A DNA stretch of 64,000 nt from an uncultured Draconibacterium sp. (GCF_913060805.1 NZ_CAJXTC010000028.1:1-64000), one strand, 5' to 3'; positions 51,286 to 60,322 are shown, counted from the stretch's first letter. The notes: generated by a model not told the origin, from the sequence alone. A program made the numbers and translations.

Positions 51286-52191
51286 CTAATGCTGGGCGGT
51301 GCTTTTCATGAATTCGAGCACGTCGTCTTTTGTGAACGAACTGGTTGCGCCCATTTTTGTAGTATTTAATGCGCCAACGGCATTTCCGAATTTCAGCGCT
51401 TCGTCAACCGGTTTTCCATTGAGGTAATAATGTAAAAATCCGGCGGCAAATGCCATTCCCGATCCAACATTGTCAATCGCCTTCAAATCATAACCCGGTT
51501 CAAAAAATAAACCGTCGGTGGCATGAAGCGCTAAAACACCAACACTACCACGTGTAATAATTACAATATCGAGTTTGAATTCTTTTGATAAAGTTTCTGC
51601 GAAATCTTCAACGTTTGTGTATTCGATCTCCAGTTTTTCGGCCAGAAATTCGATTTCCTTCTCTTTAATACGCACAACATTGGCAGCGTTCAACAAACGT
51701 TTTACCACTTTTACGCTAAAAAAGTGCTCGAACAATTTAAGATCGAAAAAATGCAGTGAATCGGGCGATTCTTTAATGAGCTCGCGCAAGGTATTTTTCG
51801 AGATCCCGAAACGTTGTGGCAACAAGCCAAACACCAAACAATCGGCTTTGCGAACCAATTTTAATGCTTCGGCCGAAAACTCGATATGATCGAAAGCAAC
51901 ATCGTGAGCCACTTTATAAACCGCCTCATCGTTTTCGTTAAAACTCACCTCAACTGTTCCTGTTTTAAAAACAGGATCGAGCTGAACGTTTTTATCAGAA
52001 ATACCAAGTTTTATAAGCGTTTCAATGGCTTCAGTTCCCAGCTCGTCGTCGCCAACGCGCGAAAGTAAATAGCCTTTTTCGCCCAATGAGTTACACCGAA
52101 AAACGAAATTCGAAGGCGTGCCTCCCAACACTTTACCATTAGGTAAAATGTCCCAAACAACCTCGCCAAATGCAACTATTTTCTTAGCCAT
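51286..52191 (-). CDS. PfkB family carbohydrate kinase-like protein lacking the catalytic Asp
   Basis: A 301-residue ribokinase/PfkB-fold protein closest to fructokinases by eye (AFGEVVWDILPNGKVLGGTPSNFVF opening, SRVGDDELGTEAIETL signature 1). Signature 2 in active kinases is DTxGAGDxF, whose last Asp is the catalytic base. Here it reads DNVGSGMAF, with Met246 in that place (codon ATG). The sugar-binding GG motif and the preceding Asp are kept. The frame is otherwise intact. It may be an inactive kinase, a sensor protein, or an enzyme with another base. A fructokinase role should not be assumed. Transcribed alone. Confidence 0.82.
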   Translation of the reverse strand: MAKKIVAFGEVVWDILPNGKVLGGTPSNFVFRCNSLGEKGYLLSRVGDDELGTEAIETLIKLGISDKNVQLDPVFKTGTVEVSFNENDEAVYKVAHDVAFDHIEFSAEALKLVRKADCLVFGLLPQRFGISKNTLRELIKESPDSLHFFDLKLFEHFFSVKVVKRLLNAANVVRIKEKEIEFLAEKLEIEYTNVEDFAETLSKEFKLDIVIITRGSVGVLALHATDGLFFEPGYDLKAIDNVGSGMAFAAGFLHYYLNGKPVDEALKFGNAVGALNTTKMGATSSFTKDDVLEFMKSTAQH

Positions 52192-52368
52192 AATTTTACT
52201 TTCGGATGCAAATGTAAAAATTAATAAAAAGCTAACAAAAGTCTGTATGTGTCTCTTTTACAAATTAAAAACAAAAACATATTAATCAATTGATAATGAA
52301 CTGTTTTTAGCAACAAAAAAAATGAGGCCAAAAAACAAATTTTACTCTAAAGCGTTTGTTTCAATACT

Positions 52369-52983
52369 ATGAACTATTTAGCACATCTCCATCTTTCGGG
52401 CGAATCGGAAAAAATGCTGGTTGGCAATTTCATCGGCGATTACATAAAAGGCAATAAATACTTGCAGTACGACGACGAAGTAGCCAAAGGTATTTTGCTT
52501 CATCGGCAAATTGATTCGTTTACCGATTCGCATCCGCTGCAGCGGGAAGCCCGGTTGATGTTCCGGCCCGAGTTTGGATTGTATTCCGGAATTGTGATTG
52601 ATTTTGTTTACGATCATTTTCTGGCGAAAAACTGGAACCAGTATTCCACACTTCGCCTGCCGGTTTTTGCTAAACGGGTTCACGCTATTTTACTCAGCCA
52701 CTTTAGTACGCTCCCGTTGCGGGTTCAGGGATTTTTGCCTTTCCTAATTCAGCACAAACGTTTGGTTTCGTATGCTTCGGTTGATGGAATTATCCAGTCG
52801 TTAAAAATTATGGGTAAACATTCCAGTTTGCCCTCAAAATCGGAGGAAGTTGAACGGATACTTTTGGAAAACTATACGGAATTGGAAACAAATTTTGCGG
52901 CCTTTTTCTCTGATCTTGTAGACTTTGTTACAGATATTCACGGCATAGAAATAAAAAAGCCCGATCTTATGACCGGACTTTGA
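52369..52983 (+). CDS. acpH: Acyl carrier protein phosphodiesterase
   Basis: Removes the 4'-phosphopantetheine prosthetic group from acyl carrier protein; cytoplasmic HD-type metalloenzyme. At 204 residues it is of normal length. It opens MNYLAHLHLSGESEKMLVGN, and the sequence FIGDYIKGNKYLQYDDEVAKGILLHRQIDSFTDSHP contains the metal-binding His/Asp residues of the family (positions about 20-55). VIDFVYDHFLAKNW follows. The 3' end of the coding sequence doubles as the terminator hairpin for the convergent kamA-like gene. Upstream 170 bp separate it from the divergent PfkB gene. Confidence 0.9.
   Translation: MNYLAHLHLSGESEKMLVGNFIGDYIKGNKYLQYDDEVAKGILLHRQIDSFTDSHPLQREARLMFRPEFGLYSGIVIDFVYDHFLAKNWNQYSTLRLPVFAKRVHAILLSHFSTLPLRVQGFLPFLIQHKRLVSYASVDGIIQSLKIMGKHSSLPSKSEEVERILLENYTELETNFAAFFSDLVDFVTDIHGIEIKKPDLMTGL
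52958..52979 (-). terminator. Terminator of the KamA-like gene, inside the acpH coding end
   Basis: On the - strand AGTCCGGTC / GATCGGGCT pairs fully if two G-U pairs are allowed, with loop ATAA and a T6 run. It lies 20 bp past the stop of the - strand gene and within the last codons of the + strand acpH gene. Confidence 0.65.
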
Positions 52984-52998
52984 ATAATAAAATATCTT

Positions 52999-54294
52999 TT
53001 AAGCAAGTAATTCAAGAAATGCTTGTTCGTAGAAGAAATTCGACTCGCCAAGAGCCGGTTTTAGATCATCCAACCAAATGGCATCTTTATCGTATTTGGC
53101 AAAAAACGGTCGACCTACCCAATTCGGATCACGGCCCTGCAAAAAGTTCAGCACAAATACTTTTTCGCCGGCAATTTCGCTAACACCAACAATTTGCACT
53201 TTACCAGGGTTACACGACATACTTGGCCCTTTAACGGTTCGGCAAACGCCACTAACCTGGTTATATGCACTTCTGAAAATTTTCCAGGCACGGTCGAGCG
53301 TTACTGCGAAATAATCCTGCGCACCGGTATCGCGGGCAATAAACATGTAATACGGAATAATTCCCAGTTTCACCTGTTCTCTCCAGTTTTCAGCCCAAAT
53401 GTCGGTATGGTCGTTTATATGATGCAGTAAAGGCGATTGCGAACGAATCTGTACTCCGGCACCAATCAGTCGTTTTACAGCCTTCTGAACGGCCTCTGTT
53501 TTCAATTCTCCCGGGTGATTAAAGTGAGCCATCAGCGCAATGTTGATTCCGCGTTTTTTCACTTTCTCGAACAAACGCAATAAATCATCCGCATCTTCAT
53601 CGGTTGTGTAACGGTAAGGCCAGTAAGCCAGCGATTTTGTTCCGATTCGGATATTACGAAGGTGTGGAATATCGGCATCAAGCAAAGCGTTAAAGTACGC
53701 TTCGAAAAATTTGGTTTTCATTACTGCCGGATCGCCGCCGGTAAACAGTACATCGCTAATGTGCGGGTTGGCTTTTATGTACTCTACCAATGTGTCTGCC
53801 TCTTTCATGGCAAATTTAAAGTCGTTTAGCGCAAACTGCGGCCAACGAAAACAAAATGTGCAATATGCGTGGCAGGTTTGTCCCTGGGTAGGGAAAAACA
53901 ACATGGTTTCGCGGTATTTATGCTGAATGCCGCTAAGCTTTTTCCCGTTAAAAACCGGCACGTTACTTTCTTGTCCGGCAGGGTTTGGATTAAGCTTTAA
54001 CCTGATTTTATTAACTTCTTCTTGAATGGTTTTTCGGGGAGCGTTACTTTTAATTAACGAAGCCATTTTATCAAAACTGGCTTTGTCAAGCATCTCTCGT
54101 TGCGGAAAATTTAGAATAAAAAATGGATCGCGTTCAAAATTATTCCAGTCGATCAACTCATCAACTACATAATTATCAGTTTTAAAAGGCAAAACCGTTC
54201 CAACCACCTCAATTTCCAGTTTCTGTTCTTCCGAAAGAAACTCCATCTGCGGAATTTGCCTAAAGTTATGAAGAGAATAAGGTCTATAAATCAT
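52999..54294 (-). CDS. KamA-like radical SAM protein, divergent from lysine 2,3-aminomutase
   Basis: A 431-residue radical SAM enzyme of the KamA family. The 4Fe-4S cluster motif is CHAYCTFC (Cys141, Cys145, Cys148), followed by a SAM-binding GGDP in VLFTGGDPAV. The family segments KSLAYWPYRY and LKTEAVQKAVKRLIGAGVQIRSQSPLL are present. True lysine aminomutases bind PLP through Lys in a GGGGK motif and the amino acid through Asp residues; here that region reads VKGPSMSCNPGKVQIVG, so both are changed. The substrate is therefore unknown. It has its own promoter about 200 bp upstream, a long leader with two palindromes, and a terminator inside acpH. Confidence 0.82.
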   Translation of the reverse strand: MIYRPYSLHNFRQIPQMEFLSEEQKLEIEVVGTVLPFKTDNYVVDELIDWNNFERDPFFILNFPQREMLDKASFDKMASLIKSNAPRKTIQEEVNKIRLKLNPNPAGQESNVPVFNGKKLSGIQHKYRETMLFFPTQGQTCHAYCTFCFRWPQFALNDFKFAMKEADTLVEYIKANPHISDVLFTGGDPAVMKTKFFEAYFNALLDADIPHLRNIRIGTKSLAYWPYRYTTDEDADDLLRLFEKVKKRGINIALMAHFNHPGELKTEAVQKAVKRLIGAGVQIRSQSPLLHHINDHTDIWAENWREQVKLGIIPYYMFIARDTGAQDYFAVTLDRAWKIFRSAYNQVSGVCRTVKGPSMSCNPGKVQIVGVSEIAGEKVFVLNFLQGRDPNWVGRPFFAKYDKDAIWLDDLKPALGESNFFYEQAFLELLA

Positions 54295-54296
54295 CT

Positions 54297-54313
54297 CATT
54301 AAAATTTTTAATG
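54297..54313 (-). promoter_or_regulatory. Palindrome directly upstream of the KamA-like start codon
   Basis: CATTAAAA-A-TTTTAATG on the - strand, a perfect 8-bp inverted repeat ending 2 nt before the ATG at 54294. It covers the ribosome-binding region. It could bind a dimeric regulator or fold in RNA; function is not shown by the sequence. Confidence 0.4.
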
Positions 54314-54452
54314 GGATCGCATGCAAGTCGATCTGCAAAAGTGAACGCACAAGTCTAAGTATTCGCTACTCGAATAAATCTGCGGTTCTTCCTCCCATAG
54401 GATATTAAAGAACTATGTTAATTTTTACTGTCTGTTTTTCCCTTTATTTGAT

Positions 54453-54472
54453 GAATTTCTGCGTAGAAATTC
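54453..54472 (-). promoter_or_regulatory. Hairpin in the 5' leader of the KamA-like gene
   Basis: GAATTTCT-ACGC-AGAAATTC, a perfect 8-bp stem with a four-base loop, about 16 nt after the predicted transcript start. No T run follows, so it is not a terminator. Confidence 0.4.
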
Positions 54473-54494
54473 TTCCGATTTTTTAAAAGCCCCA

Positions 54495-54525
54495 CAAAGG
54501 TATAAAAATGGGGGTAGTAAAAAAA
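54495..54525 (-). promoter_or_regulatory. Promoter of the KamA-like gene
   Basis: -7 box TACCTTTG (54495-54502), 19-nt spacer, TTTT at -33 (54522-54525), reading towards lower coordinates. It implies a 5' leader of nearly 200 nt. It could also be a chance match in the rodA downstream region. Confidence 0.5.
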
Positions 54526-54557
54526 TGTTTTAAAGAATCTTAAGAAGTGCCTAAAAA

Positions 54558-55985
54558 CTAGTCGGAAAGCTTTTCTAAACGACTGGCATCCAACCGGATA
54601 AATATAAAAAGCAAGATTGTAAACGACCACAACGACGATCCGCCGTAACTAAAGAACGGAAGTGGTATACCAATAACCGGCATCATACCAATGGTCATTC
54701 CAATGTTTACCATAAAGTGAAAAAAGAGGATGACTGCCACCGAGTAACCATAGATACGCGAGAACGTAGATCGTTGCCGTTCTGCAAGCCAGATTAGCCG
54801 AATAAACAAAGTCATAAAAAGCAAAATTATGGTCAGGGTTCCTGCAAATCCCCACTCTTCGCCAACGGTACAAAATATAAAGTCGGTACTCTGTTCTGGT
54901 ACAAAATCGAACTTGGTTTGTGTGCCTTCCAAATAACCTTTTCCCCACATACCACCCGAACCAATTGCAATTTTACTTTGATTTACGTGGTAGCCGGCAC
55001 CCTGCGGATTCGACTCAATTCCCAACAACTCGTTTATTCGCACCTGGTGGTGAGGTTCTAAAAAGTTCTCGAAACCGTAATCAACCGAGATGGTAAACAG
55101 AATCGAACCAATAAATACAATTGCGATTTTAGTATAATTCGAGAATTTATTCCGAACACTTTGGTACAAAACAATTATTGAGCCTACTACTGCTCCGGCC
55201 AATATAAATTGCGCCAGTTCGTATGAGGTGTTGATTACAAAATTCAGAAGAATAAAAAAGCCGATGGACAAGCCATAAATAATGGCAACATTAAAAAACT
55301 GTTTGAGCTTTGGATTAAAGACAAGGAACATTAATAAAGCAACTCCAACCATTATTAAGGCCAACGTGAGGTTCGTCAAAACCAAGGCCAAAACAAACAG
55401 AATTGCCACCAAAGTTCCAAAGAAAAGTACCACTCCTGATAATCCTTCGCGGTACAACACCAGCACAAACGAAAAGTAAACCAATGCCGAACCGGTATCG
55501 TTTTGCAACAAAATTAAAACCACCGGTGCAAATATTATTGCCGCAATGGTGAGTAACGATTTTGTTGTTTGAAGTTTAAATCCGTGCGTACTCATGTACC
55601 GCGCCAGTGCCAGTGCAGTGGCAAACTTGGCAAACTCCGACGGCTGAAAAGTAACCGGCCCCAGCTGAAACCAGGATCGTGCACCGTTTATCTCCTTCCC
55701 AATAAACGGGACCAGCAAAAGCAACAGCATTAATACGCCATAAATTATGTAGGAGAAAAACACATAGAAATTGACTTCGAGCAACATGATTACCAGCGCC
55801 AAAACCGAAGCGGCTCCGATCCACATCAGTTGTTTTCCATATTGCTGCGTGATATCGAAAATACTCTGGTGTTCGTCGCTGTACAAAGCTGCATAAATAT
55901 TAAACCAGCCTAAAAACAGCATCAGTATATACAGGCCAACGGTTAACCAATCAATATTTGCTAATATGTTATTTCTTCTTGGCAT
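54558..55985 (-). CDS. rodA: Rod-shape-determining protein RodA (SEDS glycosyltransferase)
   Basis: Polymerises lipid II into glycan strands for lateral wall growth, paired with PBP2 in the elongasome; inner membrane. The 475 residues contain about ten helices, somewhat more than the usual 370-420 owing to an extended central region. Conserved SEDS segments are ARSWFQLGPVTFQPSEFAKFATALALA, QNDTGSALVYFSFVLVLY, GGMWGKGYLEGTQTKFDFVPEQSTDFIFCTVGEEWG and the closing GIPLPFFSYGGSSLW. The start codon overlaps the mrdA stop by one base (TAATG), so the two are translationally coupled. It is the last gene of the mre/mrd cluster. Confidence 0.96.
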   Translation of the reverse strand: MPRRNNILANIDWLTVGLYILMLFLGWFNIYAALYSDEHQSIFDITQQYGKQLMWIGAASVLALVIMLLEVNFYVFFSYIIYGVLMLLLLLVPFIGKEINGARSWFQLGPVTFQPSEFAKFATALALARYMSTHGFKLQTTKSLLTIAAIIFAPVVLILLQNDTGSALVYFSFVLVLYREGLSGVVLFFGTLVAILFVLALVLTNLTLALIMVGVALLMFLVFNPKLKQFFNVAIIYGLSIGFFILLNFVINTSYELAQFILAGAVVGSIIVLYQSVRNKFSNYTKIAIVFIGSILFTISVDYGFENFLEPHHQVRINELLGIESNPQGAGYHVNQSKIAIGSGGMWGKGYLEGTQTKFDFVPEQSTDFIFCTVGEEWGFAGTLTIILLFMTLFIRLIWLAERQRSTFSRIYGYSVAVILFFHFMVNIGMTIGMMPVIGIPLPFFSYGGSSLWSFTILLFIFIRLDASRLEKLSD

Positions 55986-57802
55986 TAATTTGCTAATTCA
56001 GGGTTGTGCGGATCTGTTAAAACAGCCTCCATCATTTGTTTCTCGTACCGAAGTCGGTTATCGGCAATGCTATCGTTCAGGTATTTTTCAATCAGCAAAC
56101 TGGCAATGGGCGCGGCATAACTTGCCCCCCACTTACTATGCTCTACATAAACACAAAGCGCAATTTTCGGATCATCTTCAGGTGCAAAAGCCATGTACGC
56201 TCCGTGGTCGATTCCCTGATTATTTTCAATGGTTCCGGTTTTTCCGCAATAGCTGATTCCGGGTACCGAACGATTCAAACGCGCAATCGTTACTTGTCGC
56301 ATTCCTTCATAAACAGGATCAAAATACTGATCTTCAATTCCGGTTTCGTGTTTTACAGAAAAACTACTTCGTACGGTATCATTCTCAACTTCCTTAATAA
56401 TGTGGGGTTGATAATAGTACCCTCTATTGGCCAGAATAGCAGCCAGGTTGGCCATTTGCAACGGAGTTGTTCCCATTTCTCCCTGCCCGATTGCCAGCGA
56501 ACGCACTGTTAAAGCCCGCCACCAATCTCCTTTATGTACCCGGTTATAATACTCAACGGTTGGCCGCAATCCGGAATTTTCATTATAGAACTCGGCACTT
56601 ACTTTTTGTCCCAGCCCAAAACGTTTTACATACTCACTCCACACATGAAATCCTTCAGCAGTTGTTGGGTATTTATTAATCGTATTTCGGAACGTATTCC
56701 ACAAAAACGGGTTACACGACTCGCGCACTGCATCGATTACACTCGTGGGCGTGACGTGATTGTGCGTACACTTGATTGGACTCGATAAGGGGCCGTTACA
56801 AACAATATGCGTTGAGGTATTGATTGCGCCCTCCTGCAAGCCAATTAAAATGTTGAATGGTTTGAATGTTGATCCAGGTGGATAACGTGCTTGTAACGAC
56901 CGATCGAACAAGGGCATTAAAGTATCGTTTTGCAGGTGGCTAAAGTTTTTTCCACGAACCCGGCCCACCAGCAAACCCGGATCGTAAGTCGGGGCACTCA
57001 GCATTGCCAGTATTTCGCCGGTTTTTGGTTCGATGGCAACAACAGCACCTTTTTTATTCTGAAAAAGTTCTTCGGCGTAAAGCTGCAAATCAATATCAAT
57101 TGTCGACACCAGGTTTTTGCCAATTTCGGCCGGTTTATCTTCCCCGCCGTTCAGGTACGATCCTTGAATTCGGTTGTGCACATCAACCATGTATTTTTTT
57201 ACGCCTTTAACTCCGCGAAGCTGCTTTTCGTAAGTTCTTTCTACCCCGCTTTGCCCAATGTAGTCGCCCGATTTATAGTAGGTATCTCGTTTGATGTCGT
57301 TGGCATTCACCTCGCCAACATACCCTAAAACGTGAGCTGCAACAGGGTGTGTATATTCGCGCAGTGTCCTGGTTTGCGAGTGAAATCCTTTAAATTTATA
57401 AAGCTGCTCCTGTAACAAGGCAAAATTCTCGGGCGATATCTGTTTGATCAACACCGATGGTTTGTACCTCGAATATTTCTTGGCTTTGGCAATTCCTTCT
57501 TCCAAATCAGGACGGGTAATATCGAGCAAATTACAAAGCAGAAGCGTATCAAATTGTTCCACTTCGCGCGGCGTGATCATCAGGTCGTAGGCGGTTTTAT
57601 TGTATACCAGCAACTCGCCATCACGGTCGTAAACCAATCCGCGTGCGGGATACTGCACAACTTCGCGCAAAACGTTATTGGTAGCGTATTGTTTGTAATC
57701 GGAATCCAACACTTGAAGCCGAAACAAATCGATGGCATAAATCAATCCTACCACAGCAAAAACAGCTGCAACAATATAACTTCGTTTCGACAAATTGTTC
57801 AT
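55985..57802 (-). CDS. mrdA: Penicillin-binding protein 2
   Basis: Class B transpeptidase that cross-links new glycan during elongation, partner of RodA. The 605-residue protein has one N-terminal anchor (about residues 9-28), the pedestal domain with PARGLVYDRDGELLVYNKTAYDL, and the transpeptidase domain. The active-site Ser is in PPGSTFKPFN (SxxK), the SxN-type motif is in RESCNPFLWN, and the KTG motif is CGKTGTIEN. The C-terminal part is normal. It lies 100 bp downstream of mreD and overlaps rodA by one base. Well-placed in the mreBCD-mrdA-rodA order that is common in this phylum. Confidence 0.96.
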   Translation of the reverse strand: MNNLSKRSYIVAAVFAVVGLIYAIDLFRLQVLDSDYKQYATNNVLREVVQYPARGLVYDRDGELLVYNKTAYDLMITPREVEQFDTLLLCNLLDITRPDLEEGIAKAKKYSRYKPSVLIKQISPENFALLQEQLYKFKGFHSQTRTLREYTHPVAAHVLGYVGEVNANDIKRDTYYKSGDYIGQSGVERTYEKQLRGVKGVKKYMVDVHNRIQGSYLNGGEDKPAEIGKNLVSTIDIDLQLYAEELFQNKKGAVVAIEPKTGEILAMLSAPTYDPGLLVGRVRGKNFSHLQNDTLMPLFDRSLQARYPPGSTFKPFNILIGLQEGAINTSTHIVCNGPLSSPIKCTHNHVTPTSVIDAVRESCNPFLWNTFRNTINKYPTTAEGFHVWSEYVKRFGLGQKVSAEFYNENSGLRPTVEYYNRVHKGDWWRALTVRSLAIGQGEMGTTPLQMANLAAILANRGYYYQPHIIKEVENDTVRSSFSVKHETGIEDQYFDPVYEGMRQVTIARLNRSVPGISYCGKTGTIENNQGIDHGAYMAFAPEDDPKIALCVYVEHSKWGASYAAPIASLLIEKYLNDSIADNRLRYEKQMMEAVLTDPHNPELAN

Positions 57803-57901
57803 GTAATATCTAGCCTGTTATTTGTTCTGACTATCAGCAACTAAAAGCTGCTATTCTTTTCTAAAACGTTCAAATTTAAGTACCCTTCTTTTCAACTTCT
57901 G

Positions 57902-58405
57902 TTAATCGCGAAATACAATAAGCTGGCTTAAAACTATAACAAAAATTGAAAACAACGAACTTAAAACGATACGATATAAGGTTCCTAAAATATCGGCAAA
58001 CGTAAACACTTCGATAAAGAAAAGTGCCACATGATGCAGGAACACCATTATTGCTGTGTAATACAGAAACCAGCCCAAACCATTTTGCGCCAATCCGGGG
58101 TAATCGGCCATGTCCTCTTCGCGGTTGGTAATTGCCCTGATAATTAACGGACGCAGAAAAGCAATAAACACCGACGCAAACGCATGAACACCCAATGTAT
58201 TGGAAAATATATCGATACTGAGGCCGATGAAAAATCCGCCCAATAGAAGTACATACCGCGGCGCATTTACGGGAAGCAGCATAATAAACAAAATGTAGAT
58301 GTATGGATTAACAAACCCACTGATCTGCACCTGGTTTAAAAACAGCACTTGTGTAAGCACAAGCACTACAAACATTATTGCATATTTAATTAGTTCCCGC
58401 CCCAT
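57902..58405 (-). CDS. mreD: Rod-shape-determining protein MreD
   Basis: Small inner-membrane component of the elongasome that binds MreC and PBP2. The 167 residues hold about five helices: MFVVLVLTQVLFLNQ, NPYIYILFIMLLPVN, RYVLLLGGFFIGLSIDIF and two later ones. The GLSIDIFSNTLGVHAFASVF stretch, with the Asp in the third helix, is the most recognisable MreD feature. The gene overlaps the 3' end of mreC by 20 bp, which indicates coupled translation. MreD is poorly conserved across phyla; its position settles the assignment. Confidence 0.9.
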   Translation of the reverse strand: MGRELIKYAIMFVVLVLTQVLFLNQVQISGFVNPYIYILFIMLLPVNAPRYVLLLGGFFIGLSIDIFSNTLGVHAFASVFIAFLRPLIIRAITNREEDMADYPGLAQNGLGWFLYYTAIMVFLHHVALFFIEVFTFADILGTLYRIVLSSLFSIFVIVLSQLIVFRD

Positions 58406-59234
58406 TTATTACGTTGTTCTCCAGCGTTTTTAATTCCTCTTTTTTCACATTTTCGATAACGTGTACATAACGTATCGATTTAAAATCGACAGCCAGTTTC
58501 ACTTTTATATTGTAGTAATTTTCGCCTTGCGGTTGATCGAACGATAAAATGGTACCAATCAGCAATTCTTCGGGAAAAATAGATGAATAACCACTTGTTA
58601 CCACCGTATCGCCTGTTGCCAGATTTACGTGAATTGGAATTTCCTGTAAGTCGGCCTGACGGTAATTGCTACCATCCCAGCGCAACGAACCGTAATACCC
58701 CGAATTCTTTAACTTGGCCGAAATGCTCCATCGCGGATTAAGCAACGACAAACCCGAAGCGTACGAATTGGAGACGCTGGTAACCACACCAACCACTCCC
58801 TCGGGCGACAAAATTCCCTGGTCGGCTTTTATTCCGTCGTCGAGTCCTTTATCGAGTGTAATGTAATTTTGCTGTTTATTGGCCGAATTATTAATAATGC
58901 GCGCTGCCCTGAACACAAAATTTGAATCGGGCAGTTCGTGCGTAATTATTATCGAATCGTGATTTGATATTTCTTCCAGTGTACCACCATCCAACATCGA
59001 ACGGAGGTAGGCATTTTCGTTTGCCAGCTCTTCGTTTACGCGGGCCAGTTCGAAATACTGAAACACCGAACTTGTGGTATTGTAAAAGCTGGCCGAAATA
59101 AAATTGGCCGAATTCAGAAAACGTGAGCGCTGAAAACTATTGTAGTTAAATACCAACACCAACGAAACCGCTTCTAATAGAAGAAACAGTAGAAACGCAT
59201 AATTTCTTACCAGGAATCGAAGGAGACTGCGCAT
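58386..59234 (-). CDS. mreC: Rod-shape-determining protein MreC
   Basis: Periplasmic scaffold that activates PBP2/RodA. The 282-residue chain has an N-terminal transmembrane helix (about residues 10-30), a coiled coil (about 55-85: ELARVNEELANENAYLRSML) and the two beta-barrel lobes of MreC. Conserved parts are AARIINNSANKQQNYITLDKG, the GVVGVVTSVSNSYASGLSLLNPRWSISAKL segment and VVTSGYSSIFPEELLIGTI. It lies 20 bp after mreB and overlaps mreD by 20 bp. Length and order are as expected for Bacteroidota. Confidence 0.95.
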   Translation of the reverse strand: MRSLLRFLVRNYAFLLFLLLEAVSLVLVFNYNSFQRSRFLNSANFISASFYNTTSSVFQYFELARVNEELANENAYLRSMLDGGTLEEISNHDSIIITHELPDSNFVFRAARIINNSANKQQNYITLDKGLDDGIKADQGILSPEGVVGVVTSVSNSYASGLSLLNPRWSISAKLKNSGYYGSLRWDGSNYRQADLQEIPIHVNLATGDTVVTSGYSSIFPEELLIGTILSFDQPQGENYYNIKVKLAVDFKSIRYVHVIENVKKEELKTLENNVINGAGTN

Positions 59235-59253
59235 TTATATTTTTAACTTTCTA

Positions 59254-60276
59254 TTATCGGATAAGGAACGAGAAGTTTTCTACATTTTTCAGAGCAATAC
59301 CGGTACCTCTTACCACCGCGCGTAACGGATCTTCGGCAATGTGGAACGGAATACCAATTTTGTCGGTCAGTCGTTTGTCGAGGCCTTTTAACAAAGCGCC
59401 ACCGCCTGCCAGCCAAATTCCTTTCACCACAATATCGGCATACAATTCGGGAGGTGTTTGCTCCAAAGCACTCAACACCGCAGTTTCAATTTTCGAGATT
59501 GATTTCTCCAGGCAATGTGCAATTTCCTGGTACGAAACCGGCACCTCGATTGGCAGCGCGGTCATTTGGTTTGGTCCCTGAACGACATAATCCGGTGGTG
59601 GTTCTTTTAGTTGCGACAAGGCCGAACCAACATGAATTTTAATTTCCTCTGCTGTGCGTTCACCAATTTTAATATTGTGTTGATGACGCATATATTCCAT
59701 AATGTCGGCAGTAAGATCGTCGCCGGCAATACGGATTGATTTGTTGGTAACGATACCACCGAGAGAGATTACCGCAATCTCGGTAGTACCACCACCTATA
59801 TCCACTACCATGTTTCCTTCAGGAGCTTCCACATCTAAACCGATACCAATTGCTGCGGCCAGTGGTTCGTAAACCATGTAAACCTCGCGTCCGCCGGCAT
59901 GTTCCGACGAGTCGCGTACCGCACGAATTTCAACTTCGGTACTTCCTGAAGGAATACAAATTACCATTTTTAAAGCCGGAGAAAACATCCTCGACTTCGG
60001 GTTAATCATTTTAATCATCCCCCTAATCATCTGCTCCGCAGCATTAAAGTCGGCAATCACACCGTCGCGTAACGGCCTGATTGTCTTTAAGCTTGCGTGC
60101 GTCTTCCCTTGCATTTGCCTGGCCTTTTCCCCAATGGCAACCATCTTTTCGGTTTTCATATCGATGGCTACAATCGAAGGTTCGTCCACTACAATTTTAT
60201 CATTATGGATGATAATGGTATTGGCCGTTCCAAGGTCAATTGCTATCTCCTGCGTCAAAAATGAAAATAAACCCAT
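59254..60276 (-). CDS. mreB: Rod-shape-determining protein MreB (bacterial actin)
   Basis: ATP-binding actin homologue that forms membrane-associated filaments guiding the elongasome. The 340 residues carry phosphate 1 DLGTANTIIIH, phosphate 2 MVVDIGGGTTEIAVISLGG, the adenosine motif GIWLAGGGALLKGLDKRL and the connecting EPLAAAIGIGLDV. The N-terminus MGLFSFLTQEIAIDLG has the amphipathic/hydrophobic tip used for membrane contact. It heads the mre cluster and lies 46 bp after purH on the same strand; a near-consensus -7 box (TATCTTTA) lies in that short gap, so it may have its own promoter as well as read-through. Confidence 0.97.
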   Translation of the reverse strand: MGLFSFLTQEIAIDLGTANTIIIHNDKIVVDEPSIVAIDMKTEKMVAIGEKARQMQGKTHASLKTIRPLRDGVIADFNAAEQMIRGMIKMINPKSRMFSPALKMVICIPSGSTEVEIRAVRDSSEHAGGREVYMVYEPLAAAIGIGLDVEAPEGNMVVDIGGGTTEIAVISLGGIVTNKSIRIAGDDLTADIMEYMRHQHNIKIGERTAEEIKIHVGSALSQLKEPPPDYVVQGPNQMTALPIEVPVSYQEIAHCLEKSISKIETAVLSALEQTPPELYADIVVKGIWLAGGGALLKGLDKRLTDKIGIPFHIAEDPLRAVVRGTGIALKNVENFSFLIR

Positions 60277-60322
60277 AAATTAATTTGCTATGTATCTAGT
60301 GCTATAAAGATAATTTTATTTA

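Noticed and set aside
54418-54630. A 70-codon open frame on the - strand after rodA
   Set aside because: It overlaps the rodA end and the leader of the KamA-like gene; composition looks like AT-rich non-coding sequence.
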